From NCBI RefSeq assembly GCF_017104565.1, contig NZ_JAAGPD010000058.1, positions 1 through 64,000 of the forward strand: DNA of 64,000 nt. The letters run 5' to 3'. This stretch comes from Paraburkholderia sp. Tr-20389 (GTDB lineage: Bacteria; Pseudomonadota; Gammaproteobacteria; Burkholderiales; Burkholderiaceae). The translations under genes were made by a program, and so were the position numbers. The notes beneath the pieces were generated by a model. It saw nothing but the letters and a program-made list of their open reading frames with translations. It did no database searches and had not been told where the DNA came from. This document shows, piece after piece, positions 9,460 through 19,518 of the stretch. The stretch's first letter is position 1, and each line of letters starts with the position of its first letter.

Positions 9460-10491
9460 TCAGTACGTTTCGAAGGCTTGTTGCAATGCAACCGGTGTCG
9501 TCTGCCCCGCTGCGAGCGCAAGCATCAGCAGCACGCGCGCCTTGTACGGATTGAGCGCGCCGGCCGTGACGAAGCCGAGTGTATCGTCCGAGGCCGCGCC
9601 GTTGCGCATCACATGGCCCGAACCGACGCGCGACGAGCGCACGACCGCCACGCCCTTTGCCGCGGCATCTGCGAGCGCCGTCTGGACCGTCGCATGGATC
9701 GAGCCGTTGCCCGTCCCGGCAACGACGATGCCCTTGACGCCCGCCGCCACGAGCGCGTCAACGGCAACGCGCGACACGCCCGCATAGCTCGCGACGATCT
9801 CCACCACGGGCCACGCCGATGCGACGGAATCGATCGCAAACGGCGACGCGCTCGTATGCGGCCGCACGACGCTGCGCTGAAACTCGACGCGCCCGTCCTG
9901 CACCCAGCCGAGCGCACCGATCTCCGGCGAATGAAACGCATCGACGGCATAGGTGCTCGTCTTCACAACATCGCGTGCGCTGTGAATGCGGTTGTTGAAC
10001 GCGACCAGCACGCCCTGCCCTCTGGCTTCCGCCTTGCCCGCGACAGTCACCGCGTTGAGCAGATTCAACGGTCCATCGGCCGACAGCGCCGACGACGGCC
10101 GCATCGCAGCCGTCAGCACGACGGGCTTGTCGCTCTTCACGGTCAGATGCAGCAGATACGCGGTTTCCTCGAGCGTATCGGTGCCGTGCGTGATGACCAC
10201 GCCGTCGATCTCATCGGAAGACAGCAATGCGTTGACGCGTTGCGCGAGCGTAACCCACAGCGCGAGCGCCATGTCCTTGCTGTCGACGCTCGCGACCTGT
10301 TCGGCCTGCACGTTCGCCACCGATGCCAGCGACGGCACAGCCGCCAGCAGTTGTCCGACGCCGACGACGCCCGCCTGATAACCGGATGTATTGGTCGCGT
10401 CGGGTGCCGCGCCCGCGATCGTGCCGCCAGTGGCGAGCACGGCAACGCGCGGCAACGCGCGCGATGCAGAGGTAGGAGTGGAAGTATTCAT
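9460..10491 (-). CDS. L-asparaginase family protein
   Basis: Hydrolyses L-asparagine to aspartate and ammonia. The 343-aa protein has both asparaginase signatures: VLATGGTIAG (18-27, first catalytic Thr at 24) and ITHGTDTLEETAYLL (100-114, second Thr/Asp pair at 104-105). The later segment TAAMRPSSALSADGPLNL is also typical. No signal peptide is obvious with the start at 10491, so a cytoplasmic enzyme is likely. A longer form beginning MAAACASL upstream is possible, but the family homology begins after residue 10 in either case. The ribosome-binding site is weak. It lies 86 bp from the CysB-type regulator on the same strand and may be read from its own promoter. Confidence 0.9.
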   Translation of the reverse strand: MNTSTPTSASRALPRVAVLATGGTIAGAAPDATNTSGYQAGVVGVGQLLAAVPSLASVANVQAEQVASVDSKDMALALWVTLAQRVNALLSSDEIDGVVITHGTDTLEETAYLLHLTVKSDKPVVLTAAMRPSSALSADGPLNLLNAVTVAGKAEARGQGVLVAFNNRIHSARDVVKTSTYAVDAFHSPEIGALGWVQDGRVEFQRSVVRPHTSASPFAIDSVASAWPVVEIVASYAGVSRVAVDALVAAGVKGIVVAGTGNGSIHATVQTALADAAAKGVAVVRSSRVGSGHVMRNGAASDDTLGFVTAGALNPYKARVLLMLALAAGQTTPVALQQAFETY

Positions 10492-10577
10492 GGCGGCGAT
10501 TGTAAGCGAAGCGCACGCCGCCGCCATCGATGAAAACGCGAGCCCGCGACGCGGCCCGCGTTCACTTCGATGCGCAA

Positions 10578-11504
10578 TCAGGCTGCTTCGCGCAGTTGGC
10601 TCGCGATATCCGCTTCGTGCAGTTGCGGCGCGAACATTTCGATCAGCCGGTACGCATACGCGCGCAGGAACGCGCCCTTGCGCAAGCCGACGCGCGTCGT
10701 GCTCGCTTCGAACAGATGCTGCGTATCCAGCGCGACGAGTTCCGTGTCGCGCTTCGGATCGAATGCCATCGCCGCGACGATGCCGATGCCCATCCCGAGT
10801 TCGACGTAGGTCTTGATCACGTCGGCATCGATGGCCGTCAGCACGACGTCGGGCAGCGCGCCCGCTTTCGCGAACGCCGAGTCGATATGCGAGCGGCCCG
10901 TGAAGTCCTGGTCGTACGTGACGATCGGATATTCGGCGATCTCTTCGAGCGACAGATTCTCGCGACCGACGAGCGGATGCCCCTTCGGCACGACCACGAC
11001 GTGATGCCACGAATAGCACGGGAACGTCACGATGTCGGGATAGCGGTCGAGCGCTTCCGTCGAAATGCCGATGTCCGCTTCGCCGTTGATGATCATCTGC
11101 GCGATCTGTTGCGGGTTGCCCTGGCGCAGCGCAAGATGAACCTTCGGATAAACCTCGGTGAACTGGCGCACCACCTTCGGCAGCGCGTAGCGCGCCTGCG
11201 TGTGCGTCGTCGCGACCACGAGGTGGCCGTTGTCCTGGTCCGCATACTGGCGCGCGACGCGGCGCAGGTTCTCGGCATCGAGCAACATCCGCTCGATCAA
11301 TTGATGCACGGCCTTCCCCGGCTCCGTGAGACCCGTCAGGCGCTTGCCGCGGCGAATGAAAATATCGACGCCCAACTCGTCCTCGAGATCCTTGATCTGC
11401 TTCGACACACCCGACTGCGACGTGTACAGCACGTTCGCGACTTCCGTCAGGTTCATGTTCTGCCGCACGGCTTCGCGCACGAAGCGCAACTGCTGAAAAT
11501 TCAT
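10578..11504 (-). CDS. cysB: CysB-type LysR regulator of sulfur assimilation
   Basis: 308-aa LysR regulator of the CysB/Cbl group. The N-terminal start MNFQQLRFVREAVRQNMNLTEVANVLYTSQSGVSKQIKDLE is characteristic of that group. The effector domain has VVATTHTQARYALP, QGNPQQIAQMI and TAIDADVIKTYVELGMGIGI, as in CysB proteins that sense N-acetylserine, O-acetylserine or sulfate. It is the last gene of the sulfate transport cluster (72 bp after cysA, same strand). It probably activates sbp-cysTWA under sulfur limitation and may also control the ssu genes at 31-34 kb. Burkholderia also has the paralogue SsuR; position next to cysA favours CysB. Confidence 0.85.
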   Translation of the reverse strand: MNFQQLRFVREAVRQNMNLTEVANVLYTSQSGVSKQIKDLEDELGVDIFIRRGKRLTGLTEPGKAVHQLIERMLLDAENLRRVARQYADQDNGHLVVATTHTQARYALPKVVRQFTEVYPKVHLALRQGNPQQIAQMIINGEADIGISTEALDRYPDIVTFPCYSWHHVVVVPKGHPLVGRENLSLEEIAEYPIVTYDQDFTGRSHIDSAFAKAGALPDVVLTAIDADVIKTYVELGMGIGIVAAMAFDPKRDTELVALDTQHLFEASTTRVGLRKGAFLRAYAYRLIEMFAPQLHEADIASQLREAA

Positions 11505-11576
11505 ATCGATGTCTCCGGTTCGTCCAGAGTAGGTTTGTTGTTCAATGCCTGATTCGGAAAGCGATCAGTGTTCGGC

Positions 11577-12635
11577 TCAATGCGCCGGAAACACGCGCAA
11601 CGCGCGCGGCACCGCCGTCACGCCGTCGCCGACGTTCAGTTGCAGTTCGCGCCATGCCTCGCGATCCAGTTCCGCTTCCAGCACGTGTCCTTCGCGCCCT
11701 TCGAGTTCGACGCGCACCGAACCGCCGAGCGGCACCACGCGCCGCACGCCGACGACGATGCCGTCGCGATGCCCGGACGCCTGCGGATACAGCACGAGAT
11801 CGTGCGGACGCACATAAGCAAACGCAGGACCCTGGAAGTTCGCCTCGATCGTGATCGGCTGCGCGGCCCCGTCTACGACGAAACCCTTGCCGTCGACACT
11901 GCCATGCAGGCGGTTCGCCGCGCCGAGAAACTCGTAGACGAACGAGGTCTGCGGATGATCGTACACGTCCTGCGGACTGCCTACCTGCTCGACGTGCCCG
12001 TGATTCAACACGACGATCCGGTCCGCGACTTCGAGCGCCTCTTCCTGGTCGTGCGTGACGAAGATCGTCGAGATATGCAGATCGTCGTGAAGGCGGCGCA
12101 GCCAGCTACGCAGTTCCTTGCGCACTTTCGCATCGAGCGCGCCGAACGGCTCGTCGAGCAGCAGCACCTTCGGCTCGACGGCGAGCGCGCGCGCCAGCGC
12201 GATACGCTGACGCTGACCGCCCGACAGTTCCGACGGATAGCGTTGCGCGAGCCAGTCGAGCTGCACGAGTTTCAGAAGCTCATGCACCTTCTCGCGGATC
12301 ACGGCTTCGGACGGACGCTCCTTGCGCGGCTTCACGCGCAGACCGAACGCGACGTTCTCGAACACGGTCATGTGGCGAAACAGCGCGTAATGCTGGAACA
12401 CGAAGCCGACGTTGCGCTCGCGTGCGCCCACTTCCGCGACGTCCTGGCCTTGCAGCACGACCTGGCCGGCATCGGCATATTCGAGGCCCGCGATCACGCG
12501 CAGCAGTGTCGTCTTGCCACAACCGGACGGCCCGAGCAGCGCGACCAGCTCGCCCGGCGGAAAATCGAGCGAGACGTTGTCGAGCGCGGTGAAATCGCCA
12601 AAGCGTTTTTGCAGATTGCGTACGGTGATGCCCAT
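11577..12635 (-). CDS. cysA: Sulfate/thiosulfate ABC transporter ATP-binding subunit
   Basis: 352-aa ATPase driving sulfate and thiosulfate import. It has Walker [11 protein letters not shown]-loop region [17 protein letters not shown], signature [16 protein letters not shown], Walker [13 protein letters not shown] and switch His in [11 protein letters not shown]-terminal TOBE-like domain follows ([11 protein letters not shown] onward), as in CysA. The ATG at 12635 is chosen; a TTG nine bases upstream is possible but is too close to the AAGGAG. The gene follows cysW by 15 nt in the operon order sbp, cysT, cysW, cysA, cysB. Confidence 0.95.
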   Translation of the reverse strand: MGITVRNLQKRFGDFTALDNVSLDFPPGELVALLGPSGCGKTTLLRVIAGLEYADAGQVVLQGQDVAEVGARERNVGFVFQHYALFRHMTVFENVAFGLRVKPRKERPSEAVIREKVHELLKLVQLDWLAQRYPSELSGGQRQRIALARALAVEPKVLLLDEPFGALDAKVRKELRSWLRRLHDDLHISTIFVTHDQEEALEVADRIVVLNHGHVEQVGSPQDVYDHPQTSFVYEFLGAANRLHGSVDGKGFVVDGAAQPITIEANFQGPAFAYVRPHDLVLYPQASGHRDGIVVGVRRVVPLGGSVRVELEGREGHVLEAELDREAWRELQLNVGDGVTAVPRALRVFPAH

Positions 12636-12650
12636 CTTTGACAACTCTCC

Positions 12651-13655
12651 TTACTGAACCGATTGAGCCGCGCGCTGGGTCGCGCCTTGAGGCGAATGTG
12701 CGGCCGGTTGTGCAGCGGACTGTGCAGCGGACTGTGAAGCAGGACCGGCATGCGCGGGCACATCGCGTGCACTCGCCAGTTCCGCCGACATGTGGCGCTC
12801 CGCCAGCAGCTTCAGGCCCAGCGTGACGAGTGCGAGCAACGCGAGCACCGACGCCACGGCGAAGGCCGCCGAAAAGTTATATTCGTTGTAGAGAATCTCG
12901 ACGTGCAGCGGCATCGTGTCCGTCTGGCCGCGAATGTGGCCCGACACCACAGACACCGCGCCGAACTCGCCCATCGCGCGCGCGTTGCAGAGAATCACGC
13001 CATACAGCAGACCCCACTTCACGTTCGGCAGCGTGACGCGCCGGAAGATCTGCCAGCCCGACGCGCCGAGCACGTGCGCGGCTTCTTCTTCATCGTTGCC
13101 TTGCGCCTGCATCAGCGGAATCAGTTCGCGCGCGACGAATGGGAACGTGACGAAGATCGTCGCGAGCACGATGCCCGGCACCGCGAAGATGATCTGCACG
13201 TTGTGATCCGCGAGCCAAGGCCCGAACCAGCCTTGCGCGCCGAACATCAGCACGTAGATCAGGCCGGAAATCACGGGCGACACCGAAAACGGCAAGTCGA
13301 TCAGCGTCGTCAGCAAGGCCTTGCCGCGAAACTCGAACTTCGCGATACACCACGATGCCGCGAGCCCGAACACGAGATTGAGCGGCACGGCGATCGCGGC
13401 CGTCAGCAGCGTGAGCTTGATCGCGGACACCGCATCGGGATCGGCGAGCGACTCGAAGTAGAACGCGATACCCTTGCTCAATGCCTGATAGAACACGGAA
13501 ACGAGCGGCAGCACCAGAAACAGCGCGAGAAACAGCAGCGCGATGCTCGTCAGGACCCAGCGCACGACACGCGGCTCCGTGACGGGATCGGGACGGCGCG
13601 CGGCATTCGCGTTGTCAGGCGACGGGCGCGACAGCACCACGGAATCCTGGCTCAT
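12651..13655 (-). CDS. cysW: Sulfate ABC transporter permease CysW
   Basis: Inner-membrane permease of 334 aa, about six transmembrane segments, partner of CysT and CysA. The conserved cytoplasmic loop that contacts the ATPase is [20 protein letters not shown], followed by [20 protein letters not shown], typical of CysW. The start ATG overlaps the cysT stop by 4 nt, implying translational coupling. The C-terminus has an Ala/Gln-rich low-complexity tail made by short repeats around SAAQ, absent from standard CysW proteins and probably unstructured. Confidence 0.94.
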   Translation of the reverse strand: MSQDSVVLSRPSPDNANAARRPDPVTEPRVVRWVLTSIALLFLALFLVLPLVSVFYQALSKGIAFYFESLADPDAVSAIKLTLLTAAIAVPLNLVFGLAASWCIAKFEFRGKALLTTLIDLPFSVSPVISGLIYVLMFGAQGWFGPWLADHNVQIIFAVPGIVLATIFVTFPFVARELIPLMQAQGNDEEEAAHVLGASGWQIFRRVTLPNVKWGLLYGVILCNARAMGEFGAVSVVSGHIRGQTDTMPLHVEILYNEYNFSAAFAVASVLALLALVTLGLKLLAERHMSAELASARDVPAHAGPASQSAAQSAAQPAAHSPQGATQRAAQSVQ

Positions 13656-14551
13656 TGCACACCTCCCGTTGCGGCGACCGTCGACGTCGAAGGCACGACG
13701 GTAGGCGCGGTGCGCCCGCGGCTCGTGCGCCGCTGCAAATACCACTGCAACGTGTTGATCAACAGCAGCATCACGAACGACACCACCAGCATCACGACCG
13801 CTAGCGCCGTCGCGCCCGCATAGTCGTACTGTTCGAGCTTGGTGATGATCAGCAGCGACGTGATCTCGGACTTCATCGGCACGTTGCCGGCGATGAAGAT
13901 CACCGAGCCGTATTCGCCCAGCGCACGCGCGAACGCGAGCGCGAAACCCGTCAGCAGCGCGGGGAACACGGCGGGCAGCACGACGCGCCGGAACGTCAGC
14001 CAGCGCGATGCGCCGAGGCACGCGGCCGCCTCTTCCTGCTCGCGCTCGAACTCTTCGAGCACGGGTTGCACGGTCCGCACGACGAACGGCAAGCCGATAA
14101 AGGTCAGCGCGACCAGCACACCGGCAGGCGTAAAGGCAATCTTGATGCCGAGCGGTTCGAGAAACTGGCCGATCCAACCGTTGCCCGAGTAGATCGCCGC
14201 GAGCGAAATGCCCGCGACGGACGTAGGCAGCGCGAACGGCAGATCGACGACGGCATCGACGATCCGCTTGAACGGAAAGCGATAGCGCACCAGCACCCAC
14301 GCCACCAGAAATCCGAACAGCGCGTTGATCAACGCGCCGCCGAGCGCCGCGAAGAACGTCAGCCGGTACGACGCCAGCACACGCGGTGACGTGACGGCGC
14401 GCACGAACTGGCTCCAGTCGAGCGTCGCCGTCTTGATGAAAGTAGCCGCGAGCGGAATCAGCACCACGAGGCTCAGATACGCCACGGTGATGCCGAGCGT
14501 CACGCCGAAGCCGGGTATCGCGCTCGGCTTGCGAAAGGTCAACGTCGTCAT
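13652..14551 (-). CDS. cysT: Sulfate ABC transporter permease CysT (CysU)
   Basis: 299-aa inner-membrane permease with about six transmembrane segments. The sequence opens with a family-typical [25 protein letters not shown] segment (split here for length: [13 protein letters not shown], then [12 protein letters not shown]). It contains [16 protein letters not shown] and the EAA-type loop [20 protein letters not shown]. It forms the membrane channel with CysW. The 3' end overlaps cysW by 4 nt; sbp ends 94 nt upstream. All genes are on the minus strand. Confidence 0.94.
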   Translation of the reverse strand: MTTLTFRKPSAIPGFGVTLGITVAYLSLVVLIPLAATFIKTATLDWSQFVRAVTSPRVLASYRLTFFAALGGALINALFGFLVAWVLVRYRFPFKRIVDAVVDLPFALPTSVAGISLAAIYSGNGWIGQFLEPLGIKIAFTPAGVLVALTFIGLPFVVRTVQPVLEEFEREQEEAAACLGASRWLTFRRVVLPAVFPALLTGFALAFARALGEYGSVIFIAGNVPMKSEITSLLIITKLEQYDYAGATALAVVMLVVSFVMLLLINTLQWYLQRRTSRGRTAPTVVPSTSTVAATGGVQ

Positions 14552-14645
14552 GCGAAAGGCTCTTTCAGGTTAGGCATGTGCGCAGGCACATTGCCGAAAG
14601 CGCGCCCGAGGGCGCGCCTTGCTCAAACTTCGCCGCGGCTCGACT

Positions 14646-15689
14646 TCACTGCGGCTGGTAAATCGAATCGAATACGCCGCCATCGGCAAAGTGCGTCTTC
14701 TGCGCGTTCGTCCAGCCGCCGAACGAGTCGTCGACCGTGTACAGCTTCAGCTTCGGAAACTTCTCGGTCAGCGCGGCCGGCACCTTGTTCGAGCGCGGAC
14801 GGTAGAAATTCTTCGCCGCGATTTCCTGGCCCTCTTCGCTGTAGAGGAAGTTCAGATACGCTTCGGCGAGCTTGCGCGTGCCGTGCTTGTCCACCACCTT
14901 GTCGACCACGGCGACGGGCGGCTCGGCCAGGATACTCGCCGACGGCACCACGATCTCGAACTTGTCCGGGCCGAATTCCTTGATCGACAGGAACGCTTCG
15001 TTTTCCCATGCGATCAGCACGTCGCCGATCCCGCGCTGCACGAAGCTCGTCGTCGCGCCGCGCGCGCCGGAATCGAGCACGCCCGCGTTCTTGTACAGCT
15101 TCGAAACGAACTCCTTCGCCTTCTGGTCGTTGCCGCCCGGCAGGTGCGCCGCGTACGCCCACGCCGCCAGATAGTTCCAGCGCGCGCCGCCCGAGGTCTT
15201 CGGATTCGGCGTGACGATCGACACGCCCGGCTTCACCAGATCGTCCCAATCCTTGATATGCTTCGGGTTGCCCTTGCGCACGAGAAACACGATCGTCGAC
15301 GTGTACGGCGACGCGTTGTCGGGCAGACGCTTTTGCCAGTTCTTGTCGATCAAGCCCTTGTTCGAGAGCGCATCGATGTCATAGGCCAGCGCGAGCGTCA
15401 CGACATCCGCCTGCAGGCCGTCGAGCACGGAACGCGCCTGCGCGCCCGAGCCGCCGTGCGACTGCTTGAAGGTGACCGACTCGCCAGACTTCGCCTTCCA
15501 CTCCTTGCCGAATGCCTGGTTGACGTCCTGATACAGCTCGCGGGTCGGATCGTAGGAGACGTTCAGCAGCGTCGTATCGGCCTGCGCCTGGGCGACCATT
15601 CCGAGCGTGGACGCGACGCCCAGCGCGAGCGCCGCGACCAGCCGCCTGGCCTTCCCTGCTCCTGCAAACCCCGTATTCCGAATACCCAT
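14646..15689 (-). CDS. sbp: Periplasmic sulfate-binding protein
   Basis: 347-aa substrate-binding protein of the sulfate/thiosulfate importer. A signal peptide ends near residue 37 ([17 protein letters not shown]). Family segments include [65 protein letters not shown] and [17 protein letters not shown]; the SGAQAR and SGGARW elements line the sulfate pocket. It is the first gene of the sulfate operon and faces lexA. The AT-rich upstream region is the expected CysB target. Confidence 0.95.
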   Translation of the reverse strand: MGIRNTGFAGAGKARRLVAALALGVASTLGMVAQAQADTTLLNVSYDPTRELYQDVNQAFGKEWKAKSGESVTFKQSHGGSGAQARSVLDGLQADVVTLALAYDIDALSNKGLIDKNWQKRLPDNASPYTSTIVFLVRKGNPKHIKDWDDLVKPGVSIVTPNPKTSGGARWNYLAAWAYAAHLPGGNDQKAKEFVSKLYKNAGVLDSGARGATTSFVQRGIGDVLIAWENEAFLSIKEFGPDKFEIVVPSASILAEPPVAVVDKVVDKHGTRKLAEAYLNFLYSEEGQEIAAKNFYRPRSNKVPAALTEKFPKLKLYTVDDSFGGWTNAQKTHFADGGVFDSIYQPQ

Positions 15690-15990
15690 CGACCTTCTCC
15701 GTCTTGTTGGATTGACTGCCTGTTTCCGCTGATTGCCGCGATTCGCTGCTGTGCAAGCGGGAAGCGGCTCTGGTGCTGCGTGTGCGTTGTTGTTGCATCA
15801 GTGGAAGCCAGTCTATCCAACGGCTTACATCATTAAAAATAATGTTTCTTCATTTTTTAATACGCAATAGTGGTAAAGGACGGGTTTCCGTTCGCGGAAG
15901 CGTCCTGGGGAACGCTACAGCGCCCGCTTTCGACGCTCGCGCGACATCCGCAGCGAAGAACTTAAAGTAAAGCTTGAAATGCGCCGGATA

Positions 15991-16006
15991 CTGTATAAAA
16001 ATACAG
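15991..16006. promoter_or_regulatory. LexA box 1 (CTGTATAAAAATACAG)
   Basis: A near-ideal SOS box, CTGT-N8-ACAG with an AT core, 28 bp before the lexA start. It overlaps a likely -10 region (TATAAA), so LexA binding would block its own promoter. Confidence 0.92.
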
Positions 16007-16010
16007 TCAC

Positions 16011-16026
16011 CTGTCTATCCATACAG
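16011..16026. promoter_or_regulatory. LexA box 2 (CTGTCTATCCATACAG)
   Basis: A second CTGT-N8-ACAG box 4 bp after box 1 and 7 bp before the lexA ATG. Tandem boxes at lexA are common and allow graded autoregulation. It overlaps the leader, and no clear Shine-Dalgarno sequence is seen between it and the ATG. Confidence 0.88.
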
Positions 16027-16033
16027 TGGCGCC

Positions 16034-16684
16034 ATGACCAAACTCACCGCACGTCAGCAGCAGGTTTTCGATCTGATCCGCCGCGCCATCGAGCGCACGG
16101 GCTTCCCGCCCACGCGGGCCGAGATCGCGGCCGAACTCGGTTTCAGTTCGGCCAACTCGGCGGAAGAACATCTGCGGGCACTGGCGCGCAAGGGCGTGAT
16201 CGAGCTGGCAGCGGGCGCGTCGCGCGGCATCCGGCTCATCGCGAGTCCGGACGACTCGCCGCACCAGTTCACGCTGCCGCACCCGAGCATCATGCAGCTG
16301 TCGCTGCCCCTCGTCGGCCGGGTGGCTGCGGGCAGTCCGATCCTCGCGCAGGAACACATCTCGCAAACATATATGTGCGACCCGTCGCTCTTCTCGAGCA
16401 AGCCCGACTACCTGCTGAAGGTGCGCGGCCTGTCGATGCGCGACGCGGGCATCTTCGACGGCGACCTGCTCGCCGTGCAGAAAAAGAGCGAAGCGAAAGA
16501 CGGCCAGATCATCGTTGCGCGTCTGGGCGACGACGTCACCGTGAAGCGTTTGAAGCGCCGGCCGAACGGCCTCGAGCTGATCGCCGAGAACCCCGATTAC
16601 GAGAATATTTTTGTTCAGGCCGGCAGTGCGGAATTCGCGCTGGAAGGCATCGCGGTCGGGCTGATCCGGCCGACGGAATTCTAA
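16034..16684 (+). CDS. lexA: SOS repressor LexA
   Basis: 216-aa repressor of the SOS regulon. The N-terminal winged helix (residues 1-70) has [16 protein letters not shown] and [20 protein letters not shown]. The C-terminal protease domain has the self-cleavage site Ala99-Gly100 (GRVAAGSP), catalytic Ser134 ([15 protein letters not shown]) and Lys171 (DDVTVKRL). DNA damage and RecA filaments trigger self-cleavage. Two LexA boxes precede the gene. A small unknown gene follows after 27 nt and may be in the same SOS-induced transcript. Confidence 0.98.
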   Translation: MTKLTARQQQVFDLIRRAIERTGFPPTRAEIAAELGFSSANSAEEHLRALARKGVIELAAGASRGIRLIASPDDSPHQFTLPHPSIMQLSLPLVGRVAAGSPILAQEHISQTYMCDPSLFSSKPDYLLKVRGLSMRDAGIFDGDLLAVQKKSEAKDGQIIVARLGDDVTVKRLKRRPNGLELIAENPDYENIFVQAGSAEFALEGIAVGLIRPTEF

Positions 16685-16711
16685 TTAGCTGAACACTGTC
16701 TGGAGAGACTC

Positions 16712-17056
16712 ATGGAACGCTTTGCCCGCTTGCTGCCCTTTCGCCAGTTCGGTCGTCTGCGCCATCTGCGCAATCTCGTCCCGTGCGGTTCGCTGACGGC
16801 GTTGGCGTCGAACGTCGCGGATCGTACGGCATCGTTGTTCGAAGACGAGCCGCAAGCGCTGCCGTCCGCACAGCCGGCGTTCGCGCGCGTGTCGCTCAAC
16901 TCGGCGCTGAACGCGGAACCGGCGCGCCGCGCGCCCGTGCGTGTCTATCACGGCCCGTCACGCCTCATCATGGTCGGCACGGTCGACGCGGTGTGCAACA
17001 TGATCGATCGCGCGATTGCCGAGCAAGGCGATCAGTTGGCGAAGCAGGCGGCGTAA
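16712..17056 (+). CDS. Small unknown protein downstream of lexA
   Basis: 114-aa protein that I do not recognise. It is basic at the N-terminus (MERFARLLPFRQFGRLRHLR), has an Ala/Pro-rich middle, and a C-terminal part VYHGPSRLIMVGTVDAVCNM ending in IDRAIAEQGDQLAKQAA, the most ordered-looking region. A GGAGAG lies 8 nt before the ATG. With 27 nt from the lexA stop and no terminator between, co-transcription with lexA is likely, so SOS induction is plausible. The same slot in Pseudomonas holds the division inhibitor SulA, but this protein has no SulA-like sequence that I can see. Confidence 0.65.
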   Translation: MERFARLLPFRQFGRLRHLRNLVPCGSLTALASNVADRTASLFEDEPQALPSAQPAFARVSLNSALNAEPARRAPVRVYHGPSRLIMVGTVDAVCNMIDRAIAEQGDQLAKQAA

Positions 17057-17140
17057 CGCCTGCTTGCAATCTTCGCGGGATCGTTTCGGCGCCGATCGGG
17101 TCCACATCAGATCGAAACTGAGAATGGAGTGTCCCGCACA

Positions 17141-17794
17141 ATGGCAGGTCTGATTCGTATGAAAGGCGGTGTTGGCCGGCCAGTTTTGATCGCGCTGATC
17201 GCGATCGCCGTCGTAGCCGCGCTGGGTTATGCGTATGCGTCGCCGTACATCGCGCTCGACCGGCTCAAACGCGCCGCCGATTCACGCGACGTCGAAACGG
17301 TCAACGAATATGTCGACTATGCGGCGCTGCGCGGCAGTCTCAAGCAGCAGGTTACCGGGCTGTTAACGCGCCGTCTCAACGTGCAGCACAACGGCAATCC
17401 GCTCGCCGCGATCGGCGCGATGATCGGTGTTGCGTTGATTGGTCCGCTCGTCGATGCGTATGCGACACCCGATGGCGTCGCCGCGTTGCTCAATGGCATG
17501 CCGCCGCGCGGCGAACCAGGCGAGCGTCCGCCTCCGCCGCCTGCTGCACCTGTCGACAACGCGACAGGCACGTCCGCCGGGAATGCACAGCCAACGCCTG
17601 CACCCGGCTCAGGCGCGGCCAACGCCAGCAGCAAGACACCGCCGCAGCCGCCACAAACGACGGCAGGCTACCGCGGCATCAACGAGTTCGTCGTGAGCTA
17701 TCAGCACGGTGTCGGCGACACGCGCTATTCAGCGATTTTCCATCGCGACGGACTGTTCATGTGGAAGCTGTCAGCCGTCGATCTGAACGGCTGA
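17141..17794 (+). CDS. DUF2939-type single-pass membrane protein
   Basis: 217-aa protein with an N-terminal membrane anchor (VLIALIAIAVVAALGYAYAS, residues about 15-34), then a domain with SPYIALDRLKRAADSRDVETV and a proline-rich linker (PPPPPAAP, then PPQPPQT) before a final YRGINEFVVSYQHG segment. The combination of anchor plus YIALDRLK...RD matches DUF2939, a family of unknown function. The ATG at 17141 is preferred; a GTG at 17129 overlaps the GGAG that would serve as its ribosome-binding site. Convergent with the stress protein gene. Confidence 0.72.
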   Translation: MAGLIRMKGGVGRPVLIALIAIAVVAALGYAYASPYIALDRLKRAADSRDVETVNEYVDYAALRGSLKQQVTGLLTRRLNVQHNGNPLAAIGAMIGVALIGPLVDAYATPDGVAALLNGMPPRGEPGERPPPPPAAPVDNATGTSAGNAQPTPAPGSGAANASSKTPPQPPQTTAGYRGINEFVVSYQHGVGDTRYSAIFHRDGLFMWKLSAVDLNG

Positions 17795-17821
17795 CGTTTG
17801 ATGACCGCAAAGGCGGCCGCA

Positions 17822-18286
17822 TCACGCCGCCGCCTGCTCCTCTTCAGCAGCCGACGAACACGCCACCAGAATGCTGCACGACACACGGTCGAGCAGCGGT
17901 GTGTTGCCCGCGCCCATCCACCAGCGCGAGAGACCCGTGCGGCAGCGATGCCCAACCACGACGAGGTCGACGTGCAGTTCAGTAGCCAGCGACGCGATCT
18001 CGTCGATGGGGTGACCGAACGCGAAATGCCCCGTCGCCTTCACGCCGCGCTCGGTGAGCCAGTCGACGCCTTCCTGCAGGATCTCGCGCGCGGTCTTCTC
18101 GAAGCTGCCGCACGCTACGTCCGTCAGCAGGCCCGCGCTTTGCGCAATGCTCGATCGCATGTCGACCACCGACAGCAGATGCGTTTCCGCGCCCAGATCC
18201 ATCGCCAGATTCGCGCCGCAACGCAATGCCTTGCGGCCTTCGCGCGAGCCGTCGTAGCACAGCAGAATCTTGTTGTAGCTCGCCAT
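17822..18286 (-). CDS. Universal stress protein (UspA family)
   Basis: 154-aa cytoplasmic protein with a single Usp fold. It begins ILLCYDGSREGRKAL and carries the ATP-type motif GHRCRTGLSRWWMGAGNTPLL, a variant of G-2x-G-9x-G-S/T in which the spacing is slightly changed by two Trp, so nucleotide binding is likely but unproven. It ends VSCSILVACS. Expression of such genes usually rises in stress or stationary phase. It is divergent from the ABC exporter genes across 264 bp. Confidence 0.85.
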   Translation of the reverse strand: MASYNKILLCYDGSREGRKALRCGANLAMDLGAETHLLSVVDMRSSIAQSAGLLTDVACGSFEKTAREILQEGVDWLTERGVKATGHFAFGHPIDEIASLATELHVDLVVVGHRCRTGLSRWWMGAGNTPLLDRVSCSILVACSSAAEEEQAAA

Positions 18287-18550
18287 TTCGCTTACCCCCT
18301 CCCCGCGACCATCGCGGTCTCACTTGCATCATGGTGCGCCGCAATTCCACATGCAAGGGCTGGAAAACGCTAAGTGCGGCGAACCGCGCAGTCAGGCATG
18401 ACGCGCCGCAAAATCGTGCACGCATTCCGCCATGAATCCGCATTCACGCGCCAAACGCAATCGGTGCGATGCCCTAAAATAGGCAGCCGCCGCACGCATT
18501 GCCACTTTCGTTACATCGCCGCGCACACATTCAGGGAGCATCCGTCTCGT

Positions 18551-19465
18551 ATGTCTGAAGCTGCTATCGAATTCCATCAGGTCGAGAAGCGCTACGGCGA
18601 GAAACTCGTCGTCGACGGCCTGTCGTTTCATGTGCGCGCGGGCGAATGCTTCGGACTGCTCGGTCCCAACGGCGCGGGCAAGACGACCACGCTGCGCATG
18701 CTGCTCGGCATCGCGGCGCCCGACGCGGGCAGCATCCGCCTGTGCGGCGAACCGATTCCGGGCCGCTCGCGTTTCGCGCGGGCACGCGTGGGCGTCGTGC
18801 CGCAGTTCGACAATCTCGATCCCGACTTCACGGTCCGCGAAAACCTGCTCGTGTTCGGCCGCTACTTCGGCCTGTCCGCCGCGCAGTGCCGCGCGATGGT
18901 GCCGCCGCTGCTCGAATTCGCGCGACTCGAAAGCAAGGCCGATGCGCGCGTCGGCGAACTGTCGGGCGGCATGAAGCGGCGTCTCACGCTTGCCCGTGCG
19001 CTCATCAACGACCCGGACGTGCTCATCATGGACGAGCCGACCACGGGCCTCGATCCGCAGGCGCGTCATCTGATCTGGGAACGGTTGCGCTCGCTGCTCG
19101 CGCGCGGCAAGACGATCCTGCTGACCACGCACTTCATGGAAGAAGCGGAACGTCTGTGTCACCGTCTGTGCGTGATCGAAGAAGGACGCAAGATCGCGGA
19201 AGGCGCGCCGAACGAACTGATCGCGTCGGAAATCGGCTGCGACGTGATTGAAGTGTATGGCCCAGACCCAGCGACGCTGCGCGACGAACTGGCGCCGCTC
19301 TCCGTTCGCACCGAAATCAGCGGTGAGACGCTCTTCTGTTATGTCGACGATCCGCAACCCGTTCACGTGTTGCTCAAGCAGCGCGCGGGGCTGCGTTATC
19401 TGCACCGTCCCGCGAATCTCGAAGACGTCTTTTTGCGGTTGACCGGCCGCGAGATGCAAGACTGA
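18551..19465 (+). CDS. NodI/DRA-type ABC exporter ATP-binding protein
   Basis: 304-aa ATPase with Walker [12 protein letters not shown], signature [15 protein letters not shown], Walker [14 protein letters not shown] and switch His in [11 protein letters not shown]. The extra C-terminal domain ends [15 protein letters not shown], the hallmark of the DrrA/NodI subfamily. It pairs with the ABC-2 permease 53 nt downstream. NodI-like proteins are widespread in Burkholderiaceae outside symbiosis, so a role in Nod factor export should not be assumed; the exported molecule is unknown. The ATG at 18551 gives the usual length. Confidence 0.88.
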   Translation: MSEAAIEFHQVEKRYGEKLVVDGLSFHVRAGECFGLLGPNGAGKTTTLRMLLGIAAPDAGSIRLCGEPIPGRSRFARARVGVVPQFDNLDPDFTVRENLLVFGRYFGLSAAQCRAMVPPLLEFARLESKADARVGELSGGMKRRLTLARALINDPDVLIMDEPTTGLDPQARHLIWERLRSLLARGKTILLTTHFMEEAERLCHRLCVIEEGRKIAEGAPNELIASEIGCDVIEVYGPDPATLRDELAPLSVRTEISGETLFCYVDDPQPVHVLLKQRAGLRYLHRPANLEDVFLRLTGREMQD

Positions 19466-19518
19466 GGCAGGACTGAAGCGGCCACACACGGACTCCGATA
19501 GACAACCGACCACGCCAA

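Larger units (their letters stand above)
15690..16033. promoter_or_regulatory. Divergent sbp/lexA control region
   Basis: 344 bp between sbp (minus) and lexA (plus). An unusually AT-rich stretch at about 15829-15865 (runs such as CATTAAAAAATG on the minus strand) lies where CysB-dependent promoters bind their activator. The lexA-proximal end carries two SOS boxes. No gene is evident. Confidence 0.6.
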
